64,000 nt of DNA, taken from positions 34,574 to 98,573 of the forward strand of contig NZ_SSYB01000006.1 in assembly GCF_004917075.1 (NCBI RefSeq). The letters run 5' to 3'. Positions 16,070 to 24,368 of the stretch are shown piece by piece (within the stretch, counting starts at the first letter, position 1; the number at the start of each line of letters is the position of its first letter). The position numbers and the translations under genes were made by a program. The stretch comes from Geomonas edaphica. GTDB lineage: Bacteria; Desulfobacterota; Desulfuromonadia; Geobacterales; Geobacteraceae. The notes below the pieces were generated by a model. It saw only the letters and a list, made by a program, of their open reading frames with translations, did not search any database and was not told the DNA's origin.

Positions 16070-18097
16070 GTGTGCGGGATTGCAGGCATCGTTAATCTGA
16101 AAGAAGCCGAAGCCCCAAGCCTGGAGCAGGTGGTGGCGATGATCTCGCCGCTGCGCCATCGGGGACCGGACGAGTCTGGGGTATACCTCGATACCCGCGC
16201 TGGGCTTGGGCACCTACGCCTCAGCATCATCGGTATCGACGGCGGAACGCAGCCGATCGGCAACGAGACCGGCACGCTCTGGATCGTCTACAACGGTGAG
16301 GCCTACAACTACCTCGAGCTGAAGGAGGACCTCCTCGCCCGGGGGCACCGCTTCACCACCCGCACCGACACCGAGGTGCTGCTGCACCTTTACGAAGAGT
16401 ACGGCCCCGCCTGCCTCGACAGGATCAACGGCCAGTTCGCCTTCGCCATCTGGGATGCCGTAAAGGGGGAGCTTTTCCTCGCCCGGGACCGCGTCGGCGT
16501 CCGGCCGCTCTACTACACCTTTACCCCCGACGGCCGGCTCCTCTTCGCCTCTGAGATCAAGGCGATCCTCGCCGTCGCCGGCAGGCGCGAGCTCGACGCG
16601 CAGGCGCTCAGCCAGCTCTTCGTCTTCTGGAGCACCCTACCGGGGCGGACCTTCTTCCAGGGGGTCGAGGCGCTCCCCCCGGGGCACTACCTGCGCGTCG
16701 CCGGCAGGCGCTCCGCCCCCGTTTCCTACTGGCGCATCCCCCACTTTTGCGAGCAGGAGATCCCCCGGGGGGAGCTTGCCGAGGCTGCGGACTCCTTCGC
16801 CGCGCTCCTTGACGACGCGGTCCGTCTGAGGCTGCGTGCCGACGTCCCGGTGGGCGCCTATCTCTCCGGCGGGCTCGACTCCTCCATCATCGCCGCCCTC
16901 ATCGCACGCCACTGCAAGAGCCGTCTTAAGACCTTCTCGCTTGGTTTCGCCGACCCCGCCTTCGACGAGAGCTCCGCGCAGGACGAGATGGTGACCCGTC
17001 TGGGGACGGACCACCGGCGTGTCCTCGTCGAAGACGCGCAGATCCGGACGCTTCTGCCCGAGACGGTCTGGCACTGCGAACAGCCGACCCTGCGCACTTC
17101 TCCGGTCCCGATGTACCTCCTTTCCAGCCTGGTCCGCGAGGAGGGGTACAAGGTGGTCCTCTCCGGAGAGGGGGCGGACGAGATGCTCGGGGGGTATAAC
17201 ATCTTCAAAGAGGCGAAGATCAGGCAGTGGTGGGGGCGCCTTCCCGGTTCGTCGCTGCGCCCGCGCCTTCTCGAGCGGCTCTACCCTTACGTGTTCCGCG
17301 ACCCCTCTCGCGGGCGCCAGTTCCTGCGGGAGTTCTTCGCCGTCGACCCGAGGCAGTTGGATGATCCCTTCTTCTCGCATGCGGTGCGCTGGGGGGGAGG
17401 TGCGAGAAACCTCACGTTCATTTCGAAGGGGGTCCGCGAGCAGCTCGAGGGGTACGATCCGCGTGAGGAACTTGTACACCTGCTCCCGGATGGGTTCGCC
17501 GGGCGCGACTTTTTCAGCCGCGCCCAAGTCCTCGAGATCGAACTCTTCCTCGCGGGCTTTCTCCTCTCCGCGCAGGGAGACCGCGTCGCCATGGCCCACT
17601 CGGTGGAGATGCGCCACCCGTTCCTCGACTACCGGGTGATCGAGTCCGCCTTCAGGCTCCCTCCGCATTGGAAGATGCGAGGGCTCGCCGAGAAGTACTT
17701 CCTGAAAAAGGCCTGCCGCGATCTTTTGCCCGAGAGGATCTTGAAAAGGGCGAAGCAGCCCTACCGTGCGCCGGTCCGCTCCCTTTTCACCCTGGCCGCG
17801 GCGGATTACGTGGAAGAACTCCTGAGCACGGCGAGCCTTAAGGCAAGCGGCTACTTCGATCCGGAGCGGGTTGGGCGCCTTTTTCGCAAGGTGCTCTCCG
17901 TCCCGGCCGGTGAATTCGACAACATGGCCCTCATGGGGATCGTCACCACCGAAATACTGCACCGCCAGTTCGTCGCTGCCTCCTCCTGGAAAGGGGTGCC
18001 CGTCGTGCGTCCGGACCTGGTATGCACCCCCCTGGGGCGGAAAGGGGGGGGGGCGCCCCTGCGGGTAAGGCCTAATGCTTTAAAGGAGAAACCATGA
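16070..18097 (+). CDS. asnB: Glutamine-dependent asparagine synthase-like amidotransferase
   Basis: A 675-residue AsnB-type enzyme. The GTG start puts the nucleophilic cysteine at position 2 (MCGIAGI), as needed for the Ntn glutaminase domain (residues 2-190). The ATP-pyrophosphatase synthase domain carries SGGLDSS at 266-272 and ends in the EMRHPFLDYRVIE region. GGGAGG lies upstream. It is about 50 residues longer than the shortest homologues, with a basic C-terminal tail. In glycan clusters such enzymes amidate uronic acids (WbpS type) or act in PEP-CTERM systems. Here the neighbouring diacetamido-uronic acid genes make sugar amidation an attractive inference. It overlaps the next gene by ATGA. 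Confidence 0.9.
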   Translation: MCGIAGIVNLKEAEAPSLEQVVAMISPLRHRGPDESGVYLDTRAGLGHLRLSIIGIDGGTQPIGNETGTLWIVYNGEAYNYLELKEDLLARGHRFTTRTDTEVLLHLYEEYGPACLDRINGQFAFAIWDAVKGELFLARDRVGVRPLYYTFTPDGRLLFASEIKAILAVAGRRELDAQALSQLFVFWSTLPGRTFFQGVEALPPGHYLRVAGRRSAPVSYWRIPHFCEQEIPRGELAEAADSFAALLDDAVRLRLRADVPVGAYLSGGLDSSIIAALIARHCKSRLKTFSLGFADPAFDESSAQDEMVTRLGTDHRRVLVEDAQIRTLLPETVWHCEQPTLRTSPVPMYLLSSLVREEGYKVVLSGEGADEMLGGYNIFKEAKIRQWWGRLPGSSLRPRLLERLYPYVFRDPSRGRQFLREFFAVDPRQLDDPFFSHAVRWGGGARNLTFISKGVREQLEGYDPREELVHLLPDGFAGRDFFSRAQVLEIELFLAGFLLSAQGDRVAMAHSVEMRHPFLDYRVIESAFRLPPHWKMRGLAEKYFLKKACRDLLPERILKRAKQPYRAPVRSLFTLAAADYVEELLSTASLKASGYFDPERVGRLFRKVLSVPAGEFDNMALMGIVTTEILHRQFVAASSWKGVPVVRPDLVCTPLGRKGGGAPLRVRPNALKEKP

Positions 18098-19650
18098 ACG
18101 GTTGCGTGCACCATTTCCTGGAGAACAGCGCGTCGCTCCGCCCGGACAAGGTGGCCCTCGTCCACGACGGCGAGCGGGTCACCTACCGTCGGCTCGATCG
18201 TGCCGCGTCCCGCCTGGCCGCCTTCCTGGTGGAGCGCGGGGTGCTGCCGGGAGACCGCATCGTTCTGCTTCTGGACAACGGCGTCCAGTACGTGGCGAGC
18301 TACTACGGCATCCTGAAGGCGGGGGCGGTCGCGGTGCCGCTGAACCTTCAGACCAGGCCCGAGGCGCTCGCGCGTCTTTGCGAGGAACTGCAGCCTGCAG
18401 GCATCATCATGGAGCGGGAGGGTACCCTGCTGCGCACCCCGCCCCAATTTCTCCCCTCGGTCCGTTTCGTTCTCTTCGCCGACGCGGCGGCCCCGGCGGG
18501 GGAGGGGGGCGCCTGGGGGTGGGATCAGGCCCTGAAGGGGGAGGAACTCCCACCGGAAGGTCGCCCCGTCGCCGATACCTCCTTAGCCAGCATCATCTAC
18601 ACCTCCGGCTCCACGGGGGTCCCTAAGGGGGTGATGCTTTCGCACGCGAACATCGTGAGCAACACCCGCTCCATCGTCGAATACCTGCACCTCACCGAGG
18701 ACGACGTCCAGATGGTGGTGCTCCCCTTCTTCTACGTCATGGGGAAATCGCTCCTCAACACGCACGTGGCCGTCGGGGGGACGGTGGTGATCAACAACAA
18801 CTTCGCCTACAGCGCCTCGGTGCTGCGGCAGATGGCCGAGGAGGGGGTAACCGGCTTTTCCGGCGTCCCCTCCACCTACGCCTACCTTCTGCACCGCTCG
18901 CCGCTCGCCTCCTTCCGGGAGCGGCTCTCAGCCCTGCGCTACTGCACCCAGGCGGGAGGGCACATGGCGCGCGAGATCAAGGAGCGGCTCATGCAGGTCC
19001 TGCCGGCGCACACGAAGCTCTTCGTCATGTACGGGGCGACCGAGGCCGCGGCGCGCCTCACCTACGTCGAGCCGGAGCGGCTCGCCGAGAAGATCGGCTC
19101 CATCGGAAAAGCGATCCCCGGGGTGACGGTCCGCGTCCTCGGCCCGTCCGGCGAGGAGCTTCCCGAGGGGGAAAGCGGCGAACTGGTCGCCTCAGGCCCC
19201 AACATCATGCTCGGGTACTGGGGAGACATGGAGGGAACGGCGCGCGTCCTAGACCGAAACGGCTACCACACCGGGGACATGGGTTACCGCGACGGCGACG
19301 GCTACCTCTACGTGACCGGCAGGAAGGACCACCTGCTCAAGGTGGGTGGGCACCGCGTCGACCCGCAGGAGATCGAGGAGGTGCTCATGTCGAGCGGACT
19401 TTTGCTGGAGACGGCGGTGCTCGGTGTGGACGACGCCCTTTTGGGGACGAGGCTTGTGGCACTTGCCGCGCCGCTTGAAGGGGCCGCCGACCACCTTGCG
19501 CTTTTAGCCCATTGCCGCGCAAAACTCCCGAGACACAAGATACCGGCGGAGATAAGGCTCGTCTCCCTGCTCCCCAAACACCCAAGCGGCAAGGTGGACC
19601 GGGCCTCATGCCTGGTCATCTGCGGCGCGGCTCCATCGACCACCAGCTAG
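18094..19650 (+). CDS. AMP-forming acyl-CoA synthetase / acyl-ACP ligase
   Basis: A 518-residue member of the ANL superfamily. The phosphate loop is TSGSTGVPKG at about 170-179; the adenine-site segment is FVMYGATEAAARL; the hinge region is TGDMGYRDGDGYLYVTGRKDH; the C-terminal catalytic lysine lies in HPSGKVDRA. It activates a carboxylic acid as an adenylate and loads it on CoA or, given the neighbouring acyl carrier protein, on ACP. It overlaps the AsnB stop by four bases. The substrate is unknown. Confidence 0.9.
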   Translation: MNGCVHHFLENSASLRPDKVALVHDGERVTYRRLDRAASRLAAFLVERGVLPGDRIVLLLDNGVQYVASYYGILKAGAVAVPLNLQTRPEALARLCEELQPAGIIMEREGTLLRTPPQFLPSVRFVLFADAAAPAGEGGAWGWDQALKGEELPPEGRPVADTSLASIIYTSGSTGVPKGVMLSHANIVSNTRSIVEYLHLTEDDVQMVVLPFFYVMGKSLLNTHVAVGGTVVINNNFAYSASVLRQMAEEGVTGFSGVPSTYAYLLHRSPLASFRERLSALRYCTQAGGHMAREIKERLMQVLPAHTKLFVMYGATEAAARLTYVEPERLAEKIGSIGKAIPGVTVRVLGPSGEELPEGESGELVASGPNIMLGYWGDMEGTARVLDRNGYHTGDMGYRDGDGYLYVTGRKDHLLKVGGHRVDPQEIEEVLMSSGLLLETAVLGVDDALLGTRLVALAAPLEGAADHLALLAHCRAKLPRHKIPAEIRLVSLLPKHPSGKVDRASCLVICGAAPSTTS

Positions 19651-19681
19651 GTCCCCTTAGGGACCGGACAGGAAGGTGTTT

Positions 19682-20668
19682 ATGACGACAGCTACGTTTT
19701 CACCCGAGGTGCTCCGCCTCGACCCAGAACGGGAGGCGGAACGGATCTGTGCCAGGATCAGGGAACTGATGCGCAGGGAGGTCAAGCGGGGAGGGATGGT
19801 GGTGGCCCTTTCCGGCGGGATCGACAGCAGCGTGACCGCCGCCCTTGCGGTCCGGGCGCTCGGTGCAAGGCGCGTGGTGGGGCTCGAGATGCCCGAGCGC
19901 CACTCCGCCCCGGAGACCCTCGCGTTGAGCGGGAAGCTCGCGGCTACCTTCGGGATAACGACCTGCGTGGAGGACATCTCCGGGATCCTGCACGCCGTCG
20001 GCTGCTACGAGAAGTACGACCAGGCGGTGCGCCAGGTGGTGCCGGGGTACGGGCCGGGGTGGAGCTCGAAGATCGTCATCTCCGCGGTAACCGACAAGCC
20101 GCGCTTCACCACCTTCTTCCTCGTCACGCAGGACGAGAAGGGGGAGCAGCGCACGGTGCGCCTCCCCCTGGAGCCCTACCTGCAGATCGTCGCCGCCACA
20201 AACTTCAAGCAGCGCGTGAGGAAGATGCTCGAGTACTACCACGCCGACCGGTTGAACTTCGCCGTCGCCGGCACGCCGAACCGGCTCGAGTACGACCAGG
20301 GCTTCTTCGTGAAGCTAGGGGACGGCGCCGCCGACCTGAAACCGATCGCGCACCTTTACAAGTCTCAGGTGTACCAGATGGCTGAGTACCTGGGCGTTCC
20401 CGAGGAGATCCGCCGGAGAGCGCCGACCACCGACACCTATTCGCTTGCCCAAGGGCAGGACGAATTCTACTTCTCGCTCCCCTACCGACAGATGGACCTC
20501 TGCCTCTGGGGGAAAAACCACGGCGTCGCGGCCGAAACCGTCGCACCCGTCCTAGGGCTCACCCCGGACCAGGTGCGCATGGTCTACGAGGATATCGAAA
20601 CCAAGAGAAGGACCACCCGTTACCTGCACCTGCCGCCACTGTTGATGGAGGAGGTGGGGTGGCTGTGA
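19682..20668 (+). CDS. NAD synthase-like N-type ATP pyrophosphatase
   Basis: About 328 residues. The PP-loop SGGIDSS lies at residues 44-50, and the later region PNRLEYDQGFFVKLGDGAADLKPIAHLYKSQVYQMAEYLG matches NadE. It lacks a glutaminase domain and is longer than the usual ammonia-dependent NadE because of an insertion after about residue 100 (VPGYGPGWSSKIVISAV; TTFFLVTQDEKGEQRTVRLPL). It sits between an acyl-activating enzyme and an ACP, so it may form an amide or another bond in the island's product rather than serve as the housekeeping NadE. ATG 19682 follows GGAAGG. Confidence 0.78.
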   Translation: MTTATFSPEVLRLDPEREAERICARIRELMRREVKRGGMVVALSGGIDSSVTAALAVRALGARRVVGLEMPERHSAPETLALSGKLAATFGITTCVEDISGILHAVGCYEKYDQAVRQVVPGYGPGWSSKIVISAVTDKPRFTTFFLVTQDEKGEQRTVRLPLEPYLQIVAATNFKQRVRKMLEYYHADRLNFAVAGTPNRLEYDQGFFVKLGDGAADLKPIAHLYKSQVYQMAEYLGVPEEIRRRAPTTDTYSLAQGQDEFYFSLPYRQMDLCLWGKNHGVAAETVAPVLGLTPDQVRMVYEDIETKRRTTRYLHLPPLLMEEVGWL

Positions 20669-20693
20669 CCCGAAGGGGTAAAGGAGGCGTACC

Positions 20694-20954
20694 ATGAGCG
20701 TTGCCGAAGAGATCAGGAACTTTGTCGTGGACAACTTTTTGTTCGGGGATGAGGCGGGGCTTACCGACGACAGCTCCTTCATCAGGGAAGGGATCGTCGA
20801 CTCCACCGGCATCCTGCAACTGGTCAGCTACCTCCAGGAGCGCTACCAGATCGCGGTGGACGACGAGGAACTCACCCCGGAGAACCTCGACTCGGTGCGC
20901 CGGGTGGCGGTGTTTGTCGAGATGAAACGGGGCCGTGCCGCAGCAGGGGCTTAA
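20694..20954 (+). CDS. Stand-alone acyl carrier protein
   Basis: An 86-residue acidic four-helix protein. The phosphopantetheine site is EGIVDSTGILQLV with S37; the usual residue after the serine is leucine or methionine, here threonine. The helix LVSYLQERYQIAVDDEELTPENLDSV is typical of ACP. It carries an acyl or aminoacyl group as a thioester. GGAGG lies 8 bases upstream. It is placed between the NAD-synthase-like gene and a hexapeptide acyltransferase, so it is probably the carrier for the island's ligase. Confidence 0.88.
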   Translation: MSVAEEIRNFVVDNFLFGDEAGLTDDSSFIREGIVDSTGILQLVSYLQERYQIAVDDEELTPENLDSVRRVAVFVEMKRGRAAAGA

Positions 20955-20964
20955 GGGGGCGATC

Positions 20965-21453
20965 ATGGGGCTGGGGATCCTGCAGAGGGTGCTCGGAAAG
21001 CTGGCGATGGTGGTCCCGGGGGGATACACGCTGCGCCCGTGGCTGCAGCGTCGGCGCGGGGTGCGTATGGGGAAAAAAGTCTGGCTGAGCCAGCTCGTCT
21101 ACCTGGACGACCAGCACCCCGAGCAGATCGTCATCGGTGACAACGTCACCATCGGCCTTCGCTGCACCGTGTTCGCCCACTTCTACCTGGGCGACCGCGC
21201 CACCGAAGAGGCGAAGGGAGGGGTGGTGATAGAGGACGGCGCCTTCATCGGACCCAACTGCACCATCCTGCACGGGGTCACCATCGGCGCGGGGGCGGTG
21301 GTCGTGGCGGGGAGCGTCGTCACGCGCAACGTCCCCGCCGGCACCCTCTACGGTCCCCCCGCCGCGCAACCCATAGCGCGCATCACGCACCCGCTGACCA
21401 AGGCGGGGGAGGTCCAGTACCGCAAATTCCTCTTCGGGCTGAAAAAGCTCTAG
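20965..21453 (+). CDS. Hexapeptide-repeat acyltransferase
   Basis: About 162 residues with left-handed beta-helix repeats (IVIGDNVTIGLRCTVF; VVIEDGAFIGPNCTILHGVTIGAGAVVVAGSVVTRNVPAGTLYGPPA). The N-terminal 40 residues are basic and not part of the helix. It resembles maltose/galactoside and O-antigen acetyltransferases. It is likely to move an acyl group, perhaps from the upstream ACP, to a sugar or amine. The ATG 20965 follows AAGGGGGCG, 10 bases after the ACP stop. It ends convergently, overlapping the cytochrome gene on the other strand by four bases. Confidence 0.82.
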   Translation: MGLGILQRVLGKLAMVVPGGYTLRPWLQRRRGVRMGKKVWLSQLVYLDDQHPEQIVIGDNVTIGLRCTVFAHFYLGDRATEEAKGGVVIEDGAFIGPNCTILHGVTIGAGAVVVAGSVVTRNVPAGTLYGPPAAQPIARITHPLTKAGEVQYRKFLFGLKKL

Positions 21454-22250
21454 TCGTAGGTCTTCTTCATCAGATGGAACAGGATCGCGAGCAGTACGGC
21501 AAAGGCCACCGCGATCCCCCCCACCACGCGCCGGCGCGCATGCTCGTCATCGATCACCTTGAGCGCCGCGTCCAGCTTGTCGAGCTCCTTGTTGATCGCC
21601 GCCGACTCGTTCTTCACCCGGTTCACGTCCACGTCGTGGAACAGGGTGTGGAAACGGTTTCTCACCGAGAAGAGCGCCTTGCCCATCTTCTCGGTATCCA
21701 CCCCGCTCACCTGGAACTGCGCGATCCTTCCCGAGATCCCGACTATGCGCGCCTCGGTCCCGCTCATGGCGTCCCTAATCGTCTTAGCCCTCTCGAAGCT
21801 GTGGCAGCGGGTGCAGCTCTTCTCGTTGATGAGGGCGAGCGACGCCTTCACCACCTGGTGGTTGCTGTGACAGGTAACACAGGTCGGTCCCCCCGCGCCG
21901 AGAGCCCGGCCGTGGGCGCTGGCCAGGTAATCCTTGTAGACGCCGGGGTGGCAGCGCCCGCAAAAGGCGGGGATGTCCTTTTCCTTCGGAGCCCCCAAAA
22001 AGCCGCGCTGCGGGCTCATGGCGTTCGCCGCGTCCTTCGGGTCGCCGCCGTGACAGCCGTTGCAGGAGATGCCGTTTTCCGCGTGGATGCTGCCGCGCCA
22101 GAGGTTCACCGGCGCCCCGAGCCGGTCCGGCATGGAGCCGTGACACTGGATGCAGACCGTCTCCGGCTGTTCCAAGGCTGTAGCTGCGGCCGGTTTCAGG
22201 AAGAGAAGCGGGGCTAGGAGCAGGATGGCCAGGATGTTTTTCCGAATCAT
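21450..22250 (-). CDS. Membrane-anchored pentaheme c-type cytochrome of a bc complex
   Basis: About 266 residues with a signal peptide, five CXXCH sites (CIQCH, CNGCH, CGRCH, CVTCH, CTRCH) in the first 150 residues, a helical domain, and a C-terminal membrane helix (VVGGIAVAFAVLLAILFHLM). This architecture fits the multiheme electron acceptor that replaces cytochrome c1 in Geobacter-type quinol-oxidising complexes. Start ATG 22250 overlaps the cytochrome b stop (ATGA); a longer start at 22265 lies within that gene. It is the last gene of the three-gene operon. Confidence 0.88.
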   Translation of the reverse strand: MIRKNILAILLLAPLLFLKPAAATALEQPETVCIQCHGSMPDRLGAPVNLWRGSIHAENGISCNGCHGGDPKDAANAMSPQRGFLGAPKEKDIPAFCGRCHPGVYKDYLASAHGRALGAGGPTCVTCHSNHQVVKASLALINEKSCTRCHSFERAKTIRDAMSGTEARIVGISGRIAQFQVSGVDTEKMGKALFSVRNRFHTLFHDVDVNRVKNESAAINKELDKLDAALKVIDDEHARRRVVGGIAVAFAVLLAILFHLMKKTYD

Positions 22251-23344
22251 GACAGGTGCCCCCATACGCTTAGTGCGATCCAGAGCAGGATGCCGGCGAT
22301 CACCAGGGTGAGAAAGAGCGGGCGCTTCAAGGGGTGGCGCTCAGGAGAGCGGTCGATGAAAGGGAGCAGCGCCAAAAATGTCATCGCCGCCGCCTGCACC
22401 GAGAGCCCCAGAAGCTCGCTCGGGAAGATCTTCAGGGTCTGGTAGTTGGCCAGGAAGTACCACTCGGGCTTTATGTGCGCCGGGGTCTTGAAGGGATCGG
22501 CCGGGACGAAGGCGTCCGGCGTGAACGGCATGTTGGGCCAGAAAAAGACCACCGCGAGGAACACCGCGAAGTAGATGGAGATCGAGCTGAGATCCTGCAG
22601 CGCGTAGTTCGGGAAGAAGGGGATCCCCCCCGGGTGCCCCTGGTAATGGTACTCGCGCGCCTCGAACGGGTTCGCCGTCTCGTCTTTTCCGAAAGGGGGC
22701 GCCGAGATGCCGGTCCGCTTCAGGAAGAAGAGATGAGCCCCGATCAGCGCCGCGATCACCACGGGAAGGACCGCCGCGTGCAGGGCGAAGAAGCGCCCGA
22801 GTGTAGCCGGCCCCACGAGCTTTCCGCCGCGCAGGAACTCGACCAGGGTGGGGCCCAAGACCGGGATGGCGCTGACGCTGTTGGTGGCGACCGTCGTGGC
22901 CCAGAAGGAGAGCTGGCTCCAGGGCGCGAGGTAGCCGGTAAGCGAGATCCCCTGCACCAGGGCGAAGAGCGTGAAGCCGGTGACCCAGTTCAACTCGCGC
23001 GGCGCCTTGTAGCTTCCCATCATGAGCGTGGAGAACATGTGCAGCAGGAGCACCGCCACCATCATGTTCGACCCCACCGCGTGACACAGGCGGATGAACC
23101 AGCCGAAGGGGACCTCGTTCATGATGAAGGAGACGCTCTTGAACGCCTTGTCCGCGTCGGGCACGTAGTAGATCATGAGTAGCATGCCGGTCACGACCTG
23201 TATGGCGAAGATCACCAAAAGGACGCTCCCCAGGGAATACCATTCGTTGATGTTGCGCGGCAGAAGGTAGCCGGTGAGCTCCTTTTCCGCGATCTCGCCG
23301 ATCCCGTAGCGCAGATCGAGCCAGCGGTACAGCCGGTTTAACAT
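22247..23344 (-). CDS. Cytochrome b subunit of a quinol-oxidising bc complex
   Basis: A 365-residue polytopic protein that combines the b6-like N-terminal half and subunit IV-like C-terminal half. Heme-ligand histidines lie in the segments LCHAVGSNMMVAVLLLHMF and FALHAAVLPVVIAALIGAHLFF. The quinol-site motif appears as KPEWYFLANYQTLK (a PEWY sequence). It oxidises menaquinol in the inner membrane. It lies 24 bases after the Rieske gene and overlaps the pentaheme gene. Confidence 0.93.
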   Translation of the reverse strand: MLNRLYRWLDLRYGIGEIAEKELTGYLLPRNINEWYSLGSVLLVIFAIQVVTGMLLMIYYVPDADKAFKSVSFIMNEVPFGWFIRLCHAVGSNMMVAVLLLHMFSTLMMGSYKAPRELNWVTGFTLFALVQGISLTGYLAPWSQLSFWATTVATNSVSAIPVLGPTLVEFLRGGKLVGPATLGRFFALHAAVLPVVIAALIGAHLFFLKRTGISAPPFGKDETANPFEAREYHYQGHPGGIPFFPNYALQDLSSISIYFAVFLAVVFFWPNMPFTPDAFVPADPFKTPAHIKPEWYFLANYQTLKIFPSELLGLSVQAAAMTFLALLPFIDRSPERHPLKRPLFLTLVIAGILLWIALSVWGHLS

Positions 23345-23368
23345 GGATGCCTCCGTAAGCGGAAAGGG

Positions 23369-23788
23369 TTAACCGATGGTGATGTTACCTTCGGTGACGG
23401 TGAACGGGATCTTCGCGAGCGGGCGCGGGGGAGGGCCCCCCAGCACGGTGCCGTCGGTGGAGAACTGGCCGCCGTGGCAGGGACAGAGAAACTGCTGCTT
23501 CTCCTTCACCCACTGCACGATGCAGCCAAGATGGGTACAGACCGCGGAGAGCGCGACCAGTTGGCCGCTGTTCGTCTTGATGAGGACGGCGGAAGACCCG
23601 GCGAACTCGAAGAACTTGGCGTCCCCCTCCTTAAGCTCCCCGGCCGGTATCACCAGTTTGGCCGCCCCTCCCTGTCCGGACCTGGGTGCCAGGTAGCGCA
23701 GCACCGGGTATCCGGCGGCAGCCGCGGCCGCGACCGTGCAGCCGGCCACACAGACCCCGAGAAACTTCCTTCTCCCTTCGTTCTCCAT
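23369..23788 (-). CDS. Rieske iron-sulfur protein
   Basis: A 139-residue protein with an N-terminal Tat-like region (RRKFLGVCVAG) and membrane helix. Cluster motifs are CTHLGC at about 84-89 and CPCHGG at 102-107, giving the two cysteine and two histidine ligands of a [2Fe-2S] cluster, plus the disulfide cysteines. It transfers electrons from quinol to the multiheme cytochrome subunit. First gene of the bc operon; a strong promoter lies 36 bases upstream of the start. Confidence 0.95.
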   Translation of the reverse strand: MENEGRRKFLGVCVAGCTVAAAAAAGYPVLRYLAPRSGQGGAAKLVIPAGELKEGDAKFFEFAGSSAVLIKTNSGQLVALSAVCTHLGCIVQWVKEKQQFLCPCHGGQFSTDGTVLGGPPPRPLAKIPFTVTEGNITIG

Positions 23789-23823
23789 GCCTTCCCCCCG
23801 CTAGTGTCGGTTGATTCGGCACA

Positions 23824-23851
23824 AGTATAATGACCACTTGGGCCATTTCAA
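23824..23851 (-). promoter_or_regulatory. Sigma-70 promoter for the bc complex operon
   Basis: Reading the minus strand: TTGAAA (23851-23846), 16 bases, TATACT (23829-23824). The Rieske start at 23788 follows, giving a leader of about 28 bases. Confidence 0.72.
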
Positions 23852-24027
23852 GCGACTTTCTTCATGAATATCGGCTGCCCTCGCCGCTCATCCCCCCGCC
23901 GGCTAGAAACTACGGGACTTTAACCGAGGCGTCCGCTCATGAGGGAGTACCCTCTTTCCCTTTACCCGCGGCGCCGTTTCCGATATGCTTCCACGTCCGT
24001 ACCCCACGATGAGAAAAGGAGAACGCC

Positions 24028-24360
24028 ATGGAAACCTACTACGACCCGAAGGACCTCGGGAGCTTCGCCGAGATCGGCAAGGACGCGCCGGAACTGGCCG
24101 GGAAGTTCTTCGACTACTACAACGAGGTCTTCGCCGAAGGTGACCTAACCGAAAGGGAAAAGGCCCTCATCGCCTTGGCCGTCGCCCACACCGTGCAGTG
24201 CCCCTACTGCATCGACGCCTACACGAGGGCCTGCCTCGAGAAGGGATCGCACCTGGGAGAGATGACCGAGGCCCTGCACGTGGTGACCGCGATCCGCGGC
24301 GGCGCCTCTCTGGTGCACGGGGTGCAGATGCGCAAGATCGCGGAAAAACTTTCGCTCTAG
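24028..24360 (+). CDS. AhpD-like protein associated with arsenosugar biosynthesis
   Basis: A 110-residue carboxymuconolactone decarboxylase/AhpD-family protein with the redox motif CPYC at residues 58-61 followed by IDAYT. Its start METYYDPKDLGSFAEIGKDAP and small size fit the peroxidase-like subfamily that is encoded beside the radical SAM protein ArsS, an association reported in arsenosugar clusters. AAAGGAG lies upstream of ATG 24028. The next gene, ArsS, starts 8 bases downstream, so they are co-transcribed. Its reaction in the pathway is not established. Confidence 0.85.
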   Translation: METYYDPKDLGSFAEIGKDAPELAGKFFDYYNEVFAEGDLTEREKALIALAVAHTVQCPYCIDAYTRACLEKGSHLGEMTEALHVVTAIRGGASLVHGVQMRKIAEKLSL

Positions 24361-24368
24361 GAGACGGG

